A stretch of DNA of 64,000 nt from CAXBMB01 sp052078155 (GCA_052078155.1 JBQJBP010000001.1:558001-622000); one strand, 5' to 3'. Shown: positions 8,337 through 17,905, counted from the stretch's first letter. Made by a program: numbers and translations. Notes: generated from the sequence alone by a model not told the origin.

Positions 8337-9530
8337 ATGGAACTTTTTGCGCTGATCCAGGATTACCTGGTTCCTTTCCTGGTGATCCTGACTGTCCTCG
8401 TGTTTGTCCATGAGTGGGGTCACTATTGGGTAGCCAAGAAGTGTGGCGTTAAGATTGAGGCCTTTTCCATCGGTTTTGGTCCGGAGATTTTTGGGCGCTA
8501 CGACAAATCCGGGACCCGCTGGAAGTTCTGTGCCATCCCGCTGGGTGGATACGTCAAGATGTTTGGTGATGCCGACGTCACCAGCCGGCCTGCCGCTGGC
8601 GCACAGGCGGAAGAACAGCTGGAACCCGGGCAGGAAACCGGTGACTGGGCCGGGGGACAGTCCCGTCCGCTGACCGACGCTGAACGGGCGCAGTCTTTCC
8701 ATCACAAAAACCTGGGACAGCGGGCTGCCATCGTGGCGGCTGGCCCGGCAGTCAACTTCCTGTTCGCTATGGTGCTCCTGACGGGCTACTACGCCTTTGT
8801 GGGGCAACAGACCACTCTGCCGGTCATCGGCCAGGTGGTGGAGGGATCGGCTGCAGAGCGGGCAGGTTTCCTTCCTGGCGACAAAATCATTGAGATCAAC
8901 GGCAACAGCATTGACCGCTTCGAAGAAATTCAGCGTCTGGTTCAGATCAATCTCAATGAAACCATGGCTGTTGTGGTGGACCGTGACGGTCAGGAAGTCA
9001 GCTTTCCGGCGACACCTGACATCGTTGAACGGCAGGATCGCTTCGGGAACACGGTTAAACTGGCACGTCTTGGGATTACAGCCAGCGGGACGGAACGGGT
9101 CCGTCTGGGCTTTGTGACGTCCATGGGCGAAGCGGTTGTTGAAACCTACGAGTTGTCTGTTGGCACACTGAAAGCCGTGGGACAGATCATCACCGGGGCT
9201 CGGGGCACCGAGGAACTGGGCGGGCCGATTCGCATTGCCGAGATGTCAGGGCAGGTTGCTGAGCTAGGTCTGGACACAGTGATCTGGTTTATGGCGGTGC
9301 TGTCGGTAAATCTCGGGTTGATCAACCTTTTTCCGGTTCCCATGCTGGACGGCGGTCATCTGCTGTTTTATGCCATTGAGCTGGTTCGGGGACGTCCTTT
9401 GGGGGAAAAAGCCCAGGAAATCGGCTTTAAAATCGGTATGGCCCTGGTTTTCAGCTTGATAGTTTTTGTGACCTGGAATGATCTAATGCGTCTTCCGGTC
9501 TTTGAATTTTTCTCAGGATTGGTTACCTAA
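8337..9530 (+). CDS. rseP: Site-2 intramembrane zinc metalloprotease RseP
   Basis: RseP-type proteases cut anti-sigma factors and remnant signal peptides inside the inner membrane. The zinc motif HEWGH is in the first transmembrane segment (about residues 23-27), a PDZ domain occupies the middle (around GDKIIEINGNSIDRF), and the second metal-ligand region NLFPVPMLDGGH is near the end. A Gln/Glu/Gly-rich insert of about 35 residues follows the GGYVKMFGD motif. I use the ATG at 8337 (397 residues). The frame is open to 8274, but those 21 residues precede the first membrane segment and are not conserved. It lies between dxr and bamA, as in most proteobacteria. Confidence 0.95.
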   Translation: MELFALIQDYLVPFLVILTVLVFVHEWGHYWVAKKCGVKIEAFSIGFGPEIFGRYDKSGTRWKFCAIPLGGYVKMFGDADVTSRPAAGAQAEEQLEPGQETGDWAGGQSRPLTDAERAQSFHHKNLGQRAAIVAAGPAVNFLFAMVLLTGYYAFVGQQTTLPVIGQVVEGSAAERAGFLPGDKIIEINGNSIDRFEEIQRLVQINLNETMAVVVDRDGQEVSFPATPDIVERQDRFGNTVKLARLGITASGTERVRLGFVTSMGEAVVETYELSVGTLKAVGQIITGARGTEELGGPIRIAEMSGQVAELGLDTVIWFMAVLSVNLGLINLFPVPMLDGGHLLFYAIELVRGRPLGEKAQEIGFKIGMALVFSLIVFVTWNDLMRLPVFEFFSGLVT

Positions 9531-9625
9531 GAGCCTCGAGTTGGTTAACAGAGGCTATGCTTCTGTTTTTAGTAGACATTGGCTTGCGTTGCATGAGACA
9601 GGCAATGCAGGAGGGGAAGCTGTTG

Positions 9626-11956
9626 GTGCGCATTGTTTTAAAGAGGGTCCTGCGGAAGGTTCAGGCTGCAGGCCTTTCACTCCTGGTTGTTGGTTTGGGA
9701 GTGGCGGCAGGAAGTTTGGTCCTGCCGACGTCAACAGCGCTCGCCCAGTCCATTTCACAAGGCGGTATCATTGAAGAAATCCGGGTGGAAGGCAGCCAGC
9801 GTGTCGACCCCGAAACCATCCGCACCTACATGGGCGTCAATCCGGGCGACAGCTTCAATCCGATTACTCTTGATGAATCTCTGAAATCGATCTTTGCCAC
9901 GGGCTTGTTTGCCGATGTGACCCTGCAGCGTGACGGGCCGGCCCTGATCGTCAAGGTTACCGAAAACCCGGTCATCAACCGTATTGCCTTTGAAGGCAAC
10001 AAACGTATTGATGACGAAGCTCTGGGCAAGGAAATCTCCCTGCGTCCGCGTGTGGTCTTTACCCGTACCCGTGTTCAGCAGGACGTGCAGCGTATTCTGG
10101 ACCTCTATCGCCGCCGGGGACGCTTTGGCGCCACTGTGGACCCCAAAGTTATCCAGCTGCCGCAGAACCGAGTTGATCTGGCCTTCGAAATAAACGAAGG
10201 GCCGACCACCGGCATTGAATCGATCAACTTCATTGGCAACCGGGTCTTTTCTGACGGGTCTTTGCGGGAAGAAATCGCGACCCGGGAAACAGCCTGGTAT
10301 CGCTTTCTGTCCAGCGACGACAGTTATGATCCTGACCGCCTGGCCTTTGACCGTGAACTGCTGCGGCGCTTTTATCTGAGTGAAGGCTACGCTGACTTCA
10401 GGGTTGTGTCTGCGGTTGCGGAACTGAACCAGGAACGGTCTGCTTTCATCATCACTTTCTCTGTGGAAGAGGGGCCGCGCTACAAATTCGGAACTGTGGA
10501 TCTCTTTGCCACGCTCAAGGATCTGGATCCTGAAGTTCTGCGCTCCAACCTGGAAACGGTGGAAGGCGACTGGTACGACGCCACGGCCATTGATGAATCC
10601 ATTGAGGTGATGACCCGTGAAGTCGGCAACCTCGGCTATGCCTTTGTCGATATCCGCCCGCGCACCAAGCGGGATCGCGAGAACTTCACCATCAATCTGA
10701 CCTATGACATCCAGGAAGGCCCCAAGGTCTTCGTTGAGCGGATTGATATTCAGGGCAACGTGCGCACGCTGGATAAAGTGATCCGCCGGGAATTCCGCCT
10801 GGTTGAAGGGGATGCTTTCAACTCCTCTCGTATGCGACGGTCACGTCAGCGAATTGAGAACCTGGGCTTTTTCCAGACGGTCACGGTGGACAACAAGCAG
10901 GGCAGCGCCCCGGACAAAACTGTGATCACTGTGGATGTTGAAGAACAGTCCACTGGTGACATCACGTTCGGGGCAGGTCTGTCCACGGAAGTCGGGATCC
11001 TGGGTAACATCCAGTTCCGTGAGCGCAATCTGCTGGGACGCGGGCAGGACCTGCGTCTGGGTCTGGTGATTTCCGGAACCTCATCGGAAATTGATCTGAG
11101 CTTTACAGAGCCTTACTTCCTGGATCGCAATGTCTCGGCTGGTTTCGATCTGTTCCGGACAACGTCCGATAACATTGAAGAAAGCTCCTTCAAACAGAAA
11201 CGTCTGGGTGGTGGTTTGCGTGCCGGTTACAACCTGACAGAACATACCCGTCAGTTGTTCCGCTACACCATTGAACAGCGCGAGATTCTGGATGTTCAGG
11301 ATGATGCCTCCCTGGCCATTAAGGAAGAAGAGGGCAAAACTATTCGTTCCACAATTGCCCACGACATCATCTGGGACCGGCGGAACAGCAAGTTTAACAC
11401 CAAGTCTGGTTACATGCTGTCCATGACCAACCAGTTCACGGGTGTGGGCGGCGATGTGACGTTCCTCAAGAACAGCGCCAAGGGCGAGTACTATTACCCC
11501 ATTCTGGACAGCCTGACGCTGAAGCTGGGTGCGGACATTGGCAGCATGTTTGGCATTGGCCAGGATACCCGCGTGTCTGACCGCTTCTTCCTGGGTGGCA
11601 ACAGTTTCCGAGGCTTCAAGGTTGCCGGCCTTGGCCCGCGTGATATTGAATCCGGAGATGCCCTGGGGGGTAAACACTACTACAAAACCACCGCTGAACT
11701 GCATTTCCCATTGGGCCTGCCGGAAGAATATGACATCAGAGGGCGGCTATTTACGGACATCGGGTCGCTTTGGGACTATGATGGTCAATCGGCAGCTGGT
11801 GTGAACGATTCGAGTTCGGTACGTGTTGCAATAGGCCCCGGCTTCTCTTGGAACTCTCCTTTCGGTCTGATCAATCTGGACTTTGGTTTCCCGGTCCTTA
11901 AAGAAGACTTCGACAAAACCTCACATGTGACCTTCAGCTTTGGGACGCAGTTTTAA
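9626..11956 (+). CDS. bamA: Outer membrane protein assembly factor BamA
   Basis: BamA folds and inserts beta-barrel proteins into the outer membrane. After a signal peptide ending near ALAQ (about residue 40), the protein has five POTRA domains (from IEEIRVEGSQRV to about residue 430) and a 16-strand barrel ending in an aromatic residue (FGTQF). The VRG(F)-type motif appears as NSFRGFK. The start is uncertain: AGGAGG (9609-9614) best fits the GTG at 9626 or the TTG at 9623. The upstream ATG at 9605 overlaps that ribosome-binding site. The GTG choice gives 776 residues. The stop overlaps the skp start by one base. Confidence 0.95.
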   Translation: MRIVLKRVLRKVQAAGLSLLVVGLGVAAGSLVLPTSTALAQSISQGGIIEEIRVEGSQRVDPETIRTYMGVNPGDSFNPITLDESLKSIFATGLFADVTLQRDGPALIVKVTENPVINRIAFEGNKRIDDEALGKEISLRPRVVFTRTRVQQDVQRILDLYRRRGRFGATVDPKVIQLPQNRVDLAFEINEGPTTGIESINFIGNRVFSDGSLREEIATRETAWYRFLSSDDSYDPDRLAFDRELLRRFYLSEGYADFRVVSAVAELNQERSAFIITFSVEEGPRYKFGTVDLFATLKDLDPEVLRSNLETVEGDWYDATAIDESIEVMTREVGNLGYAFVDIRPRTKRDRENFTINLTYDIQEGPKVFVERIDIQGNVRTLDKVIRREFRLVEGDAFNSSRMRRSRQRIENLGFFQTVTVDNKQGSAPDKTVITVDVEEQSTGDITFGAGLSTEVGILGNIQFRERNLLGRGQDLRLGLVISGTSSEIDLSFTEPYFLDRNVSAGFDLFRTTSDNIEESSFKQKRLGGGLRAGYNLTEHTRQLFRYTIEQREILDVQDDASLAIKEEEGKTIRSTIAHDIIWDRRNSKFNTKSGYMLSMTNQFTGVGGDVTFLKNSAKGEYYYPILDSLTLKLGADIGSMFGIGQDTRVSDRFFLGGNSFRGFKVAGLGPRDIESGDALGGKHYYKTTAELHFPLGLPEEYDIRGRLFTDIGSLWDYDGQSAAGVNDSSSVRVAIGPGFSWNSPFGLINLDFGFPVLKEDFDKTSHVTFSFGTQF

Positions 11957-12537
11957 TGAAAACTCCAATTCGTCGTTTCGGCAAAGTTCTCTCAGCTGCT
12001 CTTTTTGCAGGCGCTTTGTTAGCGGTTAGTCCGGTCGTGACCGGCCAGGCTCTGGCACAGGAAAAGCTCTCCTCTCCAGTGATTCTGGTGATCGACATGC
12101 AGGCCGCTTTGCGGGGGTCTACCGCAGCCCAGGGCATCCAAAAGGAACTCGACACCAAGTCCAAAGCCATCCAGAGCGAGCTGAAGAGCCAGGAAGAAGG
12201 GCTGCGCAAATCCGAGCAGGAGTTGCTGCGTCAGCAGACCATTTTGTCCTCTGAGGCCTTCGGTAAGAAAAAGAAAGAGCTGGAAGAGAAGATTGTGAGC
12301 TTCCAGCAGGGCGTTGTGACCCGCCGCAAAGATCTGGAGCGGCGCTTCGCCAAAGGGATGTCCCAGGTTGAGCGCAAACTGATCCAGCTGGTGGATAAGG
12401 TTGCCGTCGATAAAGGGGCCAATCTGGTCCTGCCCAAATCAGCGGTTGTTCTGGTTCACAACAGCCTGGACGTCACCAAAGACGTTTTGGAACTGTTGAA
12501 CAAGGAAATGCCCAAAGTCGCCCTGCCGGAGAAGTAA
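11956..12537 (+). CDS. skp: OmpH/Skp-family periplasmic chaperone
   Basis: Skp holds unfolded outer-membrane proteins on their way to BamA. The 193-residue protein has a clear signal peptide (MKTPIRRFGKVLSAALFAGALL, cleavage after ALAQ near residue 35). A small beta-core follows (VILVIDMQAAL), then two long charged helices forming the tentacle coiled coil (about residues 60-140). Its ATG shares its A with the bamA stop codon, so the two are translationally coupled. It is followed by lpxD after 6 bases. Confidence 0.93.
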   Translation: MKTPIRRFGKVLSAALFAGALLAVSPVVTGQALAQEKLSSPVILVIDMQAALRGSTAAQGIQKELDTKSKAIQSELKSQEEGLRKSEQELLRQQTILSSEAFGKKKKELEEKIVSFQQGVVTRRKDLERRFAKGMSQVERKLIQLVDKVAVDKGANLVLPKSAVVLVHNSLDVTKDVLELLNKEMPKVALPEK

Positions 12538-12543
12538 GTTACG

Positions 12544-13575
12544 ATGGCTGATCCTCGTTTTTTTGAGACTGTTGGCCCGCTTACTTTGGGTGCACTTGCC
12601 GAAATCGCATCGGCCGAGCTGTCAGAAGGGGCTGATCCTGACCGCCTCGTGACTGACGTCGCACCACTGGACAAAGCGGATTCTCAAACGGTTTCCTTTC
12701 TGGATAACCGCCGCTATCTCTCTGCTTTTAAGGAGAGCCAGGCTGGCGTTGTGGTGGTCGACCCCTCCTTGGCTAAGCATGCCCCGGACGGCATGAATCT
12801 GCTGCTGACCAAAGAACCCTACAAAGGCTATGCCCTGATCGCGCAGGCTTTCTATCCGGAAGCTGAAAGCGATGGTGTTGTGCATCCAACCGCCATCGTG
12901 GATGAGACTGCGGAACTGGGTCGCAATGTGGCATTGGGGGCCTATGCGGTGATCGGTCCCAAGGTCAAGCTGGGTGACAATGTTCAGGTTGGGGCGCAGG
13001 CGGTCATCGAAAAGGGCGTGACAGTCGGGGCAGGGACTCGCGTACATGCCCAGGCAACCCTAAGTTACTGCGACGTGGGCCAGAACTGTGAAATTCATTC
13101 CGGTGTGCGCATTGGCGCGCGCGGTTTCGGTTTTGCTCTGGACCCTTCCGGCTACGTGAACGTTCCTCAGTTGGGTCGCGTGATCATCGAAGACGGCGTC
13201 GAAATCGGCGCCAACACCACGATCGATCGGGGCGCCGGACCGGATACGCGCATCGGGGCTGGCAGTAAGATCGATAACCTCGTCCAGATTGGCCACAATG
13301 TGACGACCGGACGGGGCTGTGTGCTGGTTGCACAATCCGGTATTGCCGGAAGCACTGAATTAAAGAACCATGTTATGATTGCTGCACAGGCGGGCGTCGC
13401 CGGACACCTGACTCTGGGCAATGGTGCAAAGTTGGCTGCTTGCAGCGCCACCATGCGTGATATGGAAGACGGAGAGTCTTTCGGAGGCACGCCTGCCATG
13501 CCCATTAAGGAGTACTTCCGCCTTTACACCCTCTGGCAGCGTCAGTTGAAGGAGATGAAAAAGAAAAATGACTGA
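12544..13575 (+). CDS. lpxD: UDP-3-O-acylglucosamine N-acyltransferase
   Basis: LpxD adds the N-linked hydroxyacyl chain in the third step of lipid A synthesis. Residues 1-110 form the uridine-binding domain. The rest is a left-handed beta-helix of hexapeptide repeats (VALGAYAVIGPKVKLG and onwards). GFGFALD and the catalytic-histidine region QIGHNV are visible, followed by a charged C-terminal helix (RQLKEMKKKND). The length of 343 is normal. It overlaps fabZ by eight bases, in the lpxD-fabZ-lpxA-lpxI-lpxB order typical of alphaproteobacteria. Confidence 0.97.
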   Translation: MADPRFFETVGPLTLGALAEIASAELSEGADPDRLVTDVAPLDKADSQTVSFLDNRRYLSAFKESQAGVVVVDPSLAKHAPDGMNLLLTKEPYKGYALIAQAFYPEAESDGVVHPTAIVDETAELGRNVALGAYAVIGPKVKLGDNVQVGAQAVIEKGVTVGAGTRVHAQATLSYCDVGQNCEIHSGVRIGARGFGFALDPSGYVNVPQLGRVIIEDGVEIGANTTIDRGAGPDTRIGAGSKIDNLVQIGHNVTTGRGCVLVAQSGIAGSTELKNHVMIAAQAGVAGHLTLGNGAKLAACSATMRDMEDGESFGGTPAMPIKEYFRLYTLWQRQLKEMKKKND

Positions 13576-14044
13576 CGAAACAAAAACAGAAAATGCGTCC
13601 TTCAAGCCCGTGGATATTCTGGGCATCATGGATCGGATTCCCCATCGCTATCCCTTTCTGCTTCTGGACCGGGTGATTGATATCCAGCTCGGTGAATCTG
13701 CAGTCGGCCTGAAAAACGTCACTTTGAATGAACCCCATTTTCAGGGACATTTCCCGCGCCAGCCTGTGATGCCGGGGGTGCTGATTGTTGAAGCGATGGC
13801 CCAGACAGCGGCTGTTCTGGTGGTGGAAACCCTGGAAGGGGAAGCCGCAGGCAAGCTGGTCTACTTCATGTCCATTGAAGGCGCCAAATTCCGTAAAACG
13901 GTGGTGCCGGGCGACCAGTTGCTGTTGAACGTCACCAAAACCCGCAACCGGGGTCCGGTCTGGCGTTTTGACGGCGAGGCAACGGTAGACGGCAAAGTTG
14001 TGGCTGAAGCGTCCTTCACGGCCATGATCATGGAAGACGAATGA
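13568..14044 (+). CDS. fabZ: 3-hydroxyacyl-ACP dehydratase FabZ
   Basis: FabZ dehydrates 3-hydroxyacyl-ACP and so competes with lipid A synthesis for the same precursor. The hotdog-fold signature is complete: IPHRYPFLLLDRV (about residues 22-34) contains one active-site histidine region, and HFQGHFPRQPVMPGVLIVEAMAQ the catalytic Glu helix, split here as GHFP and PGVL. The 158-residue length includes a short N-terminal extension. It overlaps lpxD by eight and lpxA by four bases. Confidence 0.97.
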   Translation: MTDETKTENASFKPVDILGIMDRIPHRYPFLLLDRVIDIQLGESAVGLKNVTLNEPHFQGHFPRQPVMPGVLIVEAMAQTAAVLVVETLEGEAAGKLVYFMSIEGAKFRKTVVPGDQLLLNVTKTRNRGPVWRFDGEATVDGKVVAEASFTAMIMEDE

Positions 14045-14841
14045 GCGACATTCATCCCAGTGCTGTTGTCGATCCGGCCGCAACCATCGGAGCGGACGTA
14101 ACAATCGGTCCTTTTTGTGTGGTTGGCCCTCAAGTCACGCTTGCTGACTCTGTGATTCTTAACAGCCATGTGGTTCTGGATGGCAAAACGTCCGTCGGAT
14201 CAGGCACCCAGATTTTTCCCTTTGCGTCCATTGGCACCCAGCCCCAGGACCTGAAGTTCAAAGGGGAAACCTCCCGGGTCGAAATCGGCGCCAACACGGT
14301 GATTCGCGAACATGTCACCATCAATCCCGGCACCGAAGGCGGGGGACTGGTGACGCGGGTGGGTGATAACTGCCTGATCATGGTCGGGGCGCATGTGGCC
14401 CACGACTGTCAGGTCGGCAACCACTGCATCCTGGTCAACAACGCAACGCTGGCTGGGCATGTCACCATTGGCGATCATGCCATTGTCGGCGGTCTGGCCG
14501 CCATTCATCAGTTTGTCCGCATCGGGGCCCATGCCATGATCGGAGGCATGTCCGGCATTGAGCAGGATGTCATTCCCTACGGCATTGCTTTGGGGGACCG
14601 CGCAAATCTCAGCGGGCTGAACCTGGTTGGTCTTAAACGCCGTGGATTTTCCCGGGATGAAATTCACGGCCTGCGCCAGGCCTACAAGGAACTCTTCGCA
14701 GAAGAGGGAACCTTCAAGGAACGACTGGACAAAGTCGGTCAGAATTTCAGCCAGCTTGATACCGTTAAGGAGCTGATTGCCTTCCTGGAGCACGACAGTT
14801 CCCGTGGCATCAGCCAACCCAAACAAGATCAGGAAGTCTGA
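14041..14841 (+). CDS. lpxA: UDP-N-acetylglucosamine acyltransferase
   Basis: LpxA performs the first acylation of UDP-GlcNAc in lipid A synthesis. The N-terminal two-thirds is a hexapeptide-repeat beta-helix (IHPSAVVDPAATIGADVTIGP), with the catalytic-histidine segment MVGAHVAHDCQVG (about residues 117-129) and the IREHVTINPGT motif before it. The C-terminal helical part contains NLVGLKRRGFS. The length of 266 is normal. It starts on the fabZ stop (ATGA). Its own stop codon lies inside a small hairpin that precedes lpxI. Confidence 0.97.
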   Translation: MSDIHPSAVVDPAATIGADVTIGPFCVVGPQVTLADSVILNSHVVLDGKTSVGSGTQIFPFASIGTQPQDLKFKGETSRVEIGANTVIREHVTINPGTEGGGLVTRVGDNCLIMVGAHVAHDCQVGNHCILVNNATLAGHVTIGDHAIVGGLAAIHQFVRIGAHAMIGGMSGIEQDVIPYGIALGDRANLSGLNLVGLKRRGFSRDEIHGLRQAYKELFAEEGTFKERLDKVGQNFSQLDTVKELIAFLEHDSSRGISQPKQDQEV

Positions 14842-14860
14842 CGCAGGACTGGTGCGTCAG
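14838..14860 (+). promoter_or_regulatory. Hairpin overlapping the lpxA stop, upstream of lpxI
   Basis: CTGACGCA (14838-14845) pairs perfectly with TGCGTCAG (14853-14860) around a 7-base loop. The lpxA stop codon is in the left arm, and the AGGA that could serve as the lpxI ribosome-binding site begins on the last base of the right arm. Ribosomes finishing lpxA would open this stem, which suggests coupling; this is inference. Confidence 0.4.
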
Positions 14861-14873
14861 GAACTCTAAAGCA

Positions 14874-15740
14874 ATGGCTCCGACCCCTGTTTCTCTGCCA
14901 AGCGGCGATCTTTCCCGTCCCCTAGGGGTTCTGGCCGGGGGCGGGGATCTGCCCCGACGTCTGGTTGACCATTGTCAGAAGACAGGCCGTCCGGTCTATC
15001 TCGTAGCCTTTCACGGACATACAGACCCAGCTACGGCTGAAGGCGTTGAGCACCTCTGGAGCCGACTGGCTGCTGCAGGTGAAATCATTTCCTGGCTGAA
15101 GTCCAGAGGTGTGGTGGACCTGGTGATGGCCGGTCCTGTAACCCGCCCCTCCTTAAAGGAGCTGCGTCCCGACGCCAAAACAGCAAAGTTCCTCTTCAAA
15201 ATCGGGAAAAAAGCCTTCGGTGATGACGGCCTTCTCAGTTCCATGGTTCAGGTTCTGGAAGAAGAGGAGGGGTTCCGTGTCGTTGGTATCGACCAGGTAC
15301 TGGGAAATCTGCTGGCCCCAGTCGGCCTCTATGGAAGTCATCAACCCGATGAGCAGGCCCGCCAGGATGTAGCCCGGGGCATAGAGGTGCTGCGGGCCAC
15401 CGCCCATCTGGATATCGGCCAGGCTGTAGTCATTCAGGAAGGCGTGGTGCTGGGCATCGAAGCGGTTGAAGGCACCGATCAACTGCTGAAACGGGTGGCC
15501 GGCCTAAAACGGCAAGGGCCCGGCGGGGTGCTGGTTAAACTGAAGAAAATTCAGCAGGAACAGCGGGTTGACCTGCCCACCATTGGCCTGAAAACCATTG
15601 AAGGGGCGGCAGCTGCGGGCTTGCGCGGCATTGCCATTGAAGCAGGCGGCACGTTGGTGGTGGATCAGGAAGCTGTTGCGGAGGTCGCGGATGCTGCCGG
15701 TCTTTTTGTCGAAGGCCTAGATCTGGACCTGCAGTCGTGA
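14874..15740 (+). CDS. lpxI: UDP-2,3-diacylglucosamine diphosphatase LpxI
   Basis: LpxI (DUF1009 family) hydrolyses UDP-2,3-diacylglucosamine to lipid X plus UMP, the step done by LpxH in enterobacteria. The N-terminal domain starts GVLAGGGDLPRRLVDHC (about residues 18-34), and the C-terminal catalytic domain has the conserved VVIQEGVVLGIEAVEGTD and LPTIGLKTIE segments. The 288-residue length and the position between lpxA and lpxB agree with the family. It overlaps the lpxB start by four bases (GTGA). Confidence 0.96.
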   Translation: MAPTPVSLPSGDLSRPLGVLAGGGDLPRRLVDHCQKTGRPVYLVAFHGHTDPATAEGVEHLWSRLAAAGEIISWLKSRGVVDLVMAGPVTRPSLKELRPDAKTAKFLFKIGKKAFGDDGLLSSMVQVLEEEEGFRVVGIDQVLGNLLAPVGLYGSHQPDEQARQDVARGIEVLRATAHLDIGQAVVIQEGVVLGIEAVEGTDQLLKRVAGLKRQGPGGVLVKLKKIQQEQRVDLPTIGLKTIEGAAAAGLRGIAIEAGGTLVVDQEAVAEVADAAGLFVEGLDLDLQS

Positions 15741-16963
15741 CGGCGCAGGGCCCGCTCGCAGGGCGGCCTGCGTCTGAGCCTGCTGAAAATGGGCCGCTGA
15801 TCTATCTGATCGCGGGGGAGCCTTCCGGGGATCAGCTTGGCGGGCGGTTGATGAAAGCCCTTAAGGCAGCCACAGACGGCAAGGTTCGCTTTGCTGGTGT
15901 CGGAGGCGCCCAAATGGCCAAACAGGGCCTCCAGAGCCTCTTTCCGATGGATGAACTGGCGGTCATGGGGCTGGTCGAGGTCCTGCCGCACCTGCCATTG
16001 CTGTTGCGCCGTATGGCAGAGACGGAAGCACATGCCCGCCAGGTGCAACCGGATCTGCTGCTTACCATCGATGCACCAGGCTTCAGTCTGCGGGTCGCCA
16101 AAAAGCTGAAAGGGGCAGGGTTTCCCCTGGTGCACTATGTGGCGCCATCGGTCTGGGCCTGGAAGCCCGGGCGGGCCAGGAAAATCTCCCGTTACCTGGA
16201 TCACCTTCTGGCGCTGCTGCCTTTTGAGCCCCCATACTTTGAAGTGCATGGCCTGAAGACCAGTTTTATCGGGCATCCGGTGATTGAAGCACTGGCTGGG
16301 GTTGGAGACTCAGCGGCGTTGCTGGATCGATTGCAGATTGCCGAGACCACGCCGCTTCTGACCGTCCTGCCCGGGTCCAGGCGAGGGGAGGTCAGTCGCT
16401 TGGCCCCCGTCTTTGGTAACACAGTGGCACGACTGGCGAAAACTCATCCAGACCTCCAGGTTCTCCTGCCTACTGTGCCATCTGTCGAAGGGCTGGTGCG
16501 CCAACTCACTGCAGATTGGCCTGTGCCCGTGCATGTTCTGCCTGACGCCGGGGACAAGTATGCCGCTTTCAAAGCCGGGCGCGCAGCTCTGGCCGCGTCG
16601 GGAACCGTAGCGGTCGAGCTTGCTGTGGCAGGAACACCGACGGTGGTGGGCTATCGCATGAACCATCTGACCTCTTTGATCGTTCGCCGCTTGCTGAAAG
16701 TCCCTTATGCCTCCATCGCAAATCTGGTGCTCAACCGGCAGGTCCAACCGGAATTCCTGCAGGAGTACTGCACGGTTGATGCCCTGCACACCGCGCTTTC
16801 GCCCCTGATGGAGCTGAACAGTCCAGAGCGACAGGAACAGCTTGCCGGTCTGAAGGAAGCCGTGGCCTGCCTGTCCGGGGCGGGCGAGGGCACACCCAGC
16901 CAGCAGGCCGCCCGGGTGTTGTTGGACCTGCTGGCTGAAAAATCCCTGCCGCCAGCCTCCTGA
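15737..16963 (+). CDS. lpxB: Lipid A disaccharide synthase
   Basis: LpxB joins UDP-2,3-diacylglucosamine and lipid X to form the lipid A disaccharide. The GT19 signature is visible: IAGEPSGDQLGGRLM (about residues 26-40), LLTIDAPGFSLR, HYVAPSVWAWKPGR, and the UDP-binding region LPGSRRGEV followed by AASGTVAVELAVAGTP. The GTG start overlaps the lpxI stop; a 25-residue unconserved lead precedes the core, which gives 408 residues. This is the last gene of the bamA-lpx operon. Confidence 0.97.
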   Translation: MTAQGPLAGRPASEPAENGPLIYLIAGEPSGDQLGGRLMKALKAATDGKVRFAGVGGAQMAKQGLQSLFPMDELAVMGLVEVLPHLPLLLRRMAETEAHARQVQPDLLLTIDAPGFSLRVAKKLKGAGFPLVHYVAPSVWAWKPGRARKISRYLDHLLALLPFEPPYFEVHGLKTSFIGHPVIEALAGVGDSAALLDRLQIAETTPLLTVLPGSRRGEVSRLAPVFGNTVARLAKTHPDLQVLLPTVPSVEGLVRQLTADWPVPVHVLPDAGDKYAAFKAGRAALAASGTVAVELAVAGTPTVVGYRMNHLTSLIVRRLLKVPYASIANLVLNRQVQPEFLQEYCTVDALHTALSPLMELNSPERQEQLAGLKEAVACLSGAGEGTPSQQAARVLLDLLAEKSLPPAS

Positions 16964-17015
16964 TCGACAGTGCGCATAAGCAGGGACTTTCACTTTCAGT
17001 GGGGAGAAAAGTTGA

Positions 17016-17534
17016 ATGACTGTCACGGTTCCGGTGATTGAAACCGACAGGCTTATTCTGCGGGAAATCCGTGAGTCTGAGTTTGAAGCCTACGCGGCCT
17101 TTTACCAATCCGAGCGCTCTCACCTTCGGGGTGGGCCTTTGGGTCGGGAGGAAGCCTGGGCGGCCTTTGCATCAGAAATCGGCCATTGGCAACTGCGCGG
17201 CTATGGCTTCTGGGCGTTAGAGGAAAAGGAAAGCGGCGACTGTTGTGGCCTTGTGGGTCTCTACTACCCCGAAGGCTGGCCCGAACCGGAAGTGGGCTGG
17301 CTGGTCTGGGAGGCCTATGAGGGCAAGGGAATTGCCAGAGAAGCCGCCATACGGGCGCGTGATTATGCCTATCAGACCCTTGGCTGGGAGAGGCTGGTGA
17401 GCTGCATTTCCGAGGGGAATGAGCGTTCTGTACAACTGGCTAAACGGCTTGGGGCCACATTGGACCGGCGGGTAACGCGGGCAGGGCGACCGGACCTGCT
17501 GGTTTATCTGCATCCGGCTAACGACGCCCTCTAA
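17016..17534 (+). CDS. GNAT-family N-acetyltransferase (RimJ/RimL-like)
   Basis: This 172-residue protein has the layout of the RimJ/RimL branch of acetyltransferases. The N-terminal ETDRLILREIRESEFEAYAAF is typical, followed by VGLYYPEGWPEPEVGW and the acetyl-CoA pyrophosphate loop WEAYEGKGIAREAA (about residues 97-110). The late NERSVQLAKRLGA motif is also present. GGGGAG lies before the ATG. The acceptor is unknown; related proteins modify ribosomal or other protein N-termini, or small molecules. It follows lpxB by 52 bases and may be co-transcribed. Confidence 0.85.
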   Translation: MTVTVPVIETDRLILREIRESEFEAYAAFYQSERSHLRGGPLGREEAWAAFASEIGHWQLRGYGFWALEEKESGDCCGLVGLYYPEGWPEPEVGWLVWEAYEGKGIAREAAIRARDYAYQTLGWERLVSCISEGNERSVQLAKRLGATLDRRVTRAGRPDLLVYLHPANDAL

Positions 17535-17905
17535 ACTGTAACGTCCGGCACTTGCTTCAGGGATTGGCTGGAAGACCTGACCCCTGTCCCCGGCAAATGG
17601 ATGACAGTGATTATTCACAAGCAAGTAAATGGTGTCTTTGGGAAATCTGTAGGTCAGCCTGGAGGTGGGTCAGCCTGGGGTAAGGAACGCAGAAACCAGG
17701 GAATCACAACTGAAATGAGCGACAATTTCAATGAACCGCAGCATCAATCAAAGAAGGGACCATTGGACGACAGGATCTAAGAACCGACAGGATCGGGGGT
17801 AAGGACGCTTTCCAACTTCTGGGCACAAGCTCTGTCTGCCAAAGGCTTCAAGTCTTCTCCCCACAAGTTCGCTATAAGGAAAAGAGTTTGTGAAAAGGAA
17901 AAGCC
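17535..17905. other. Intergenic region before the orphan aminotransferase
   Basis: No gene is seen in these 371 bases. GGTCAGCCTGG occurs twice within 25 bases near 17652-17677. A TATAAG close to 17875 could be a -10 box for the following gene, without a good -35 partner. Confidence 0.4.
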
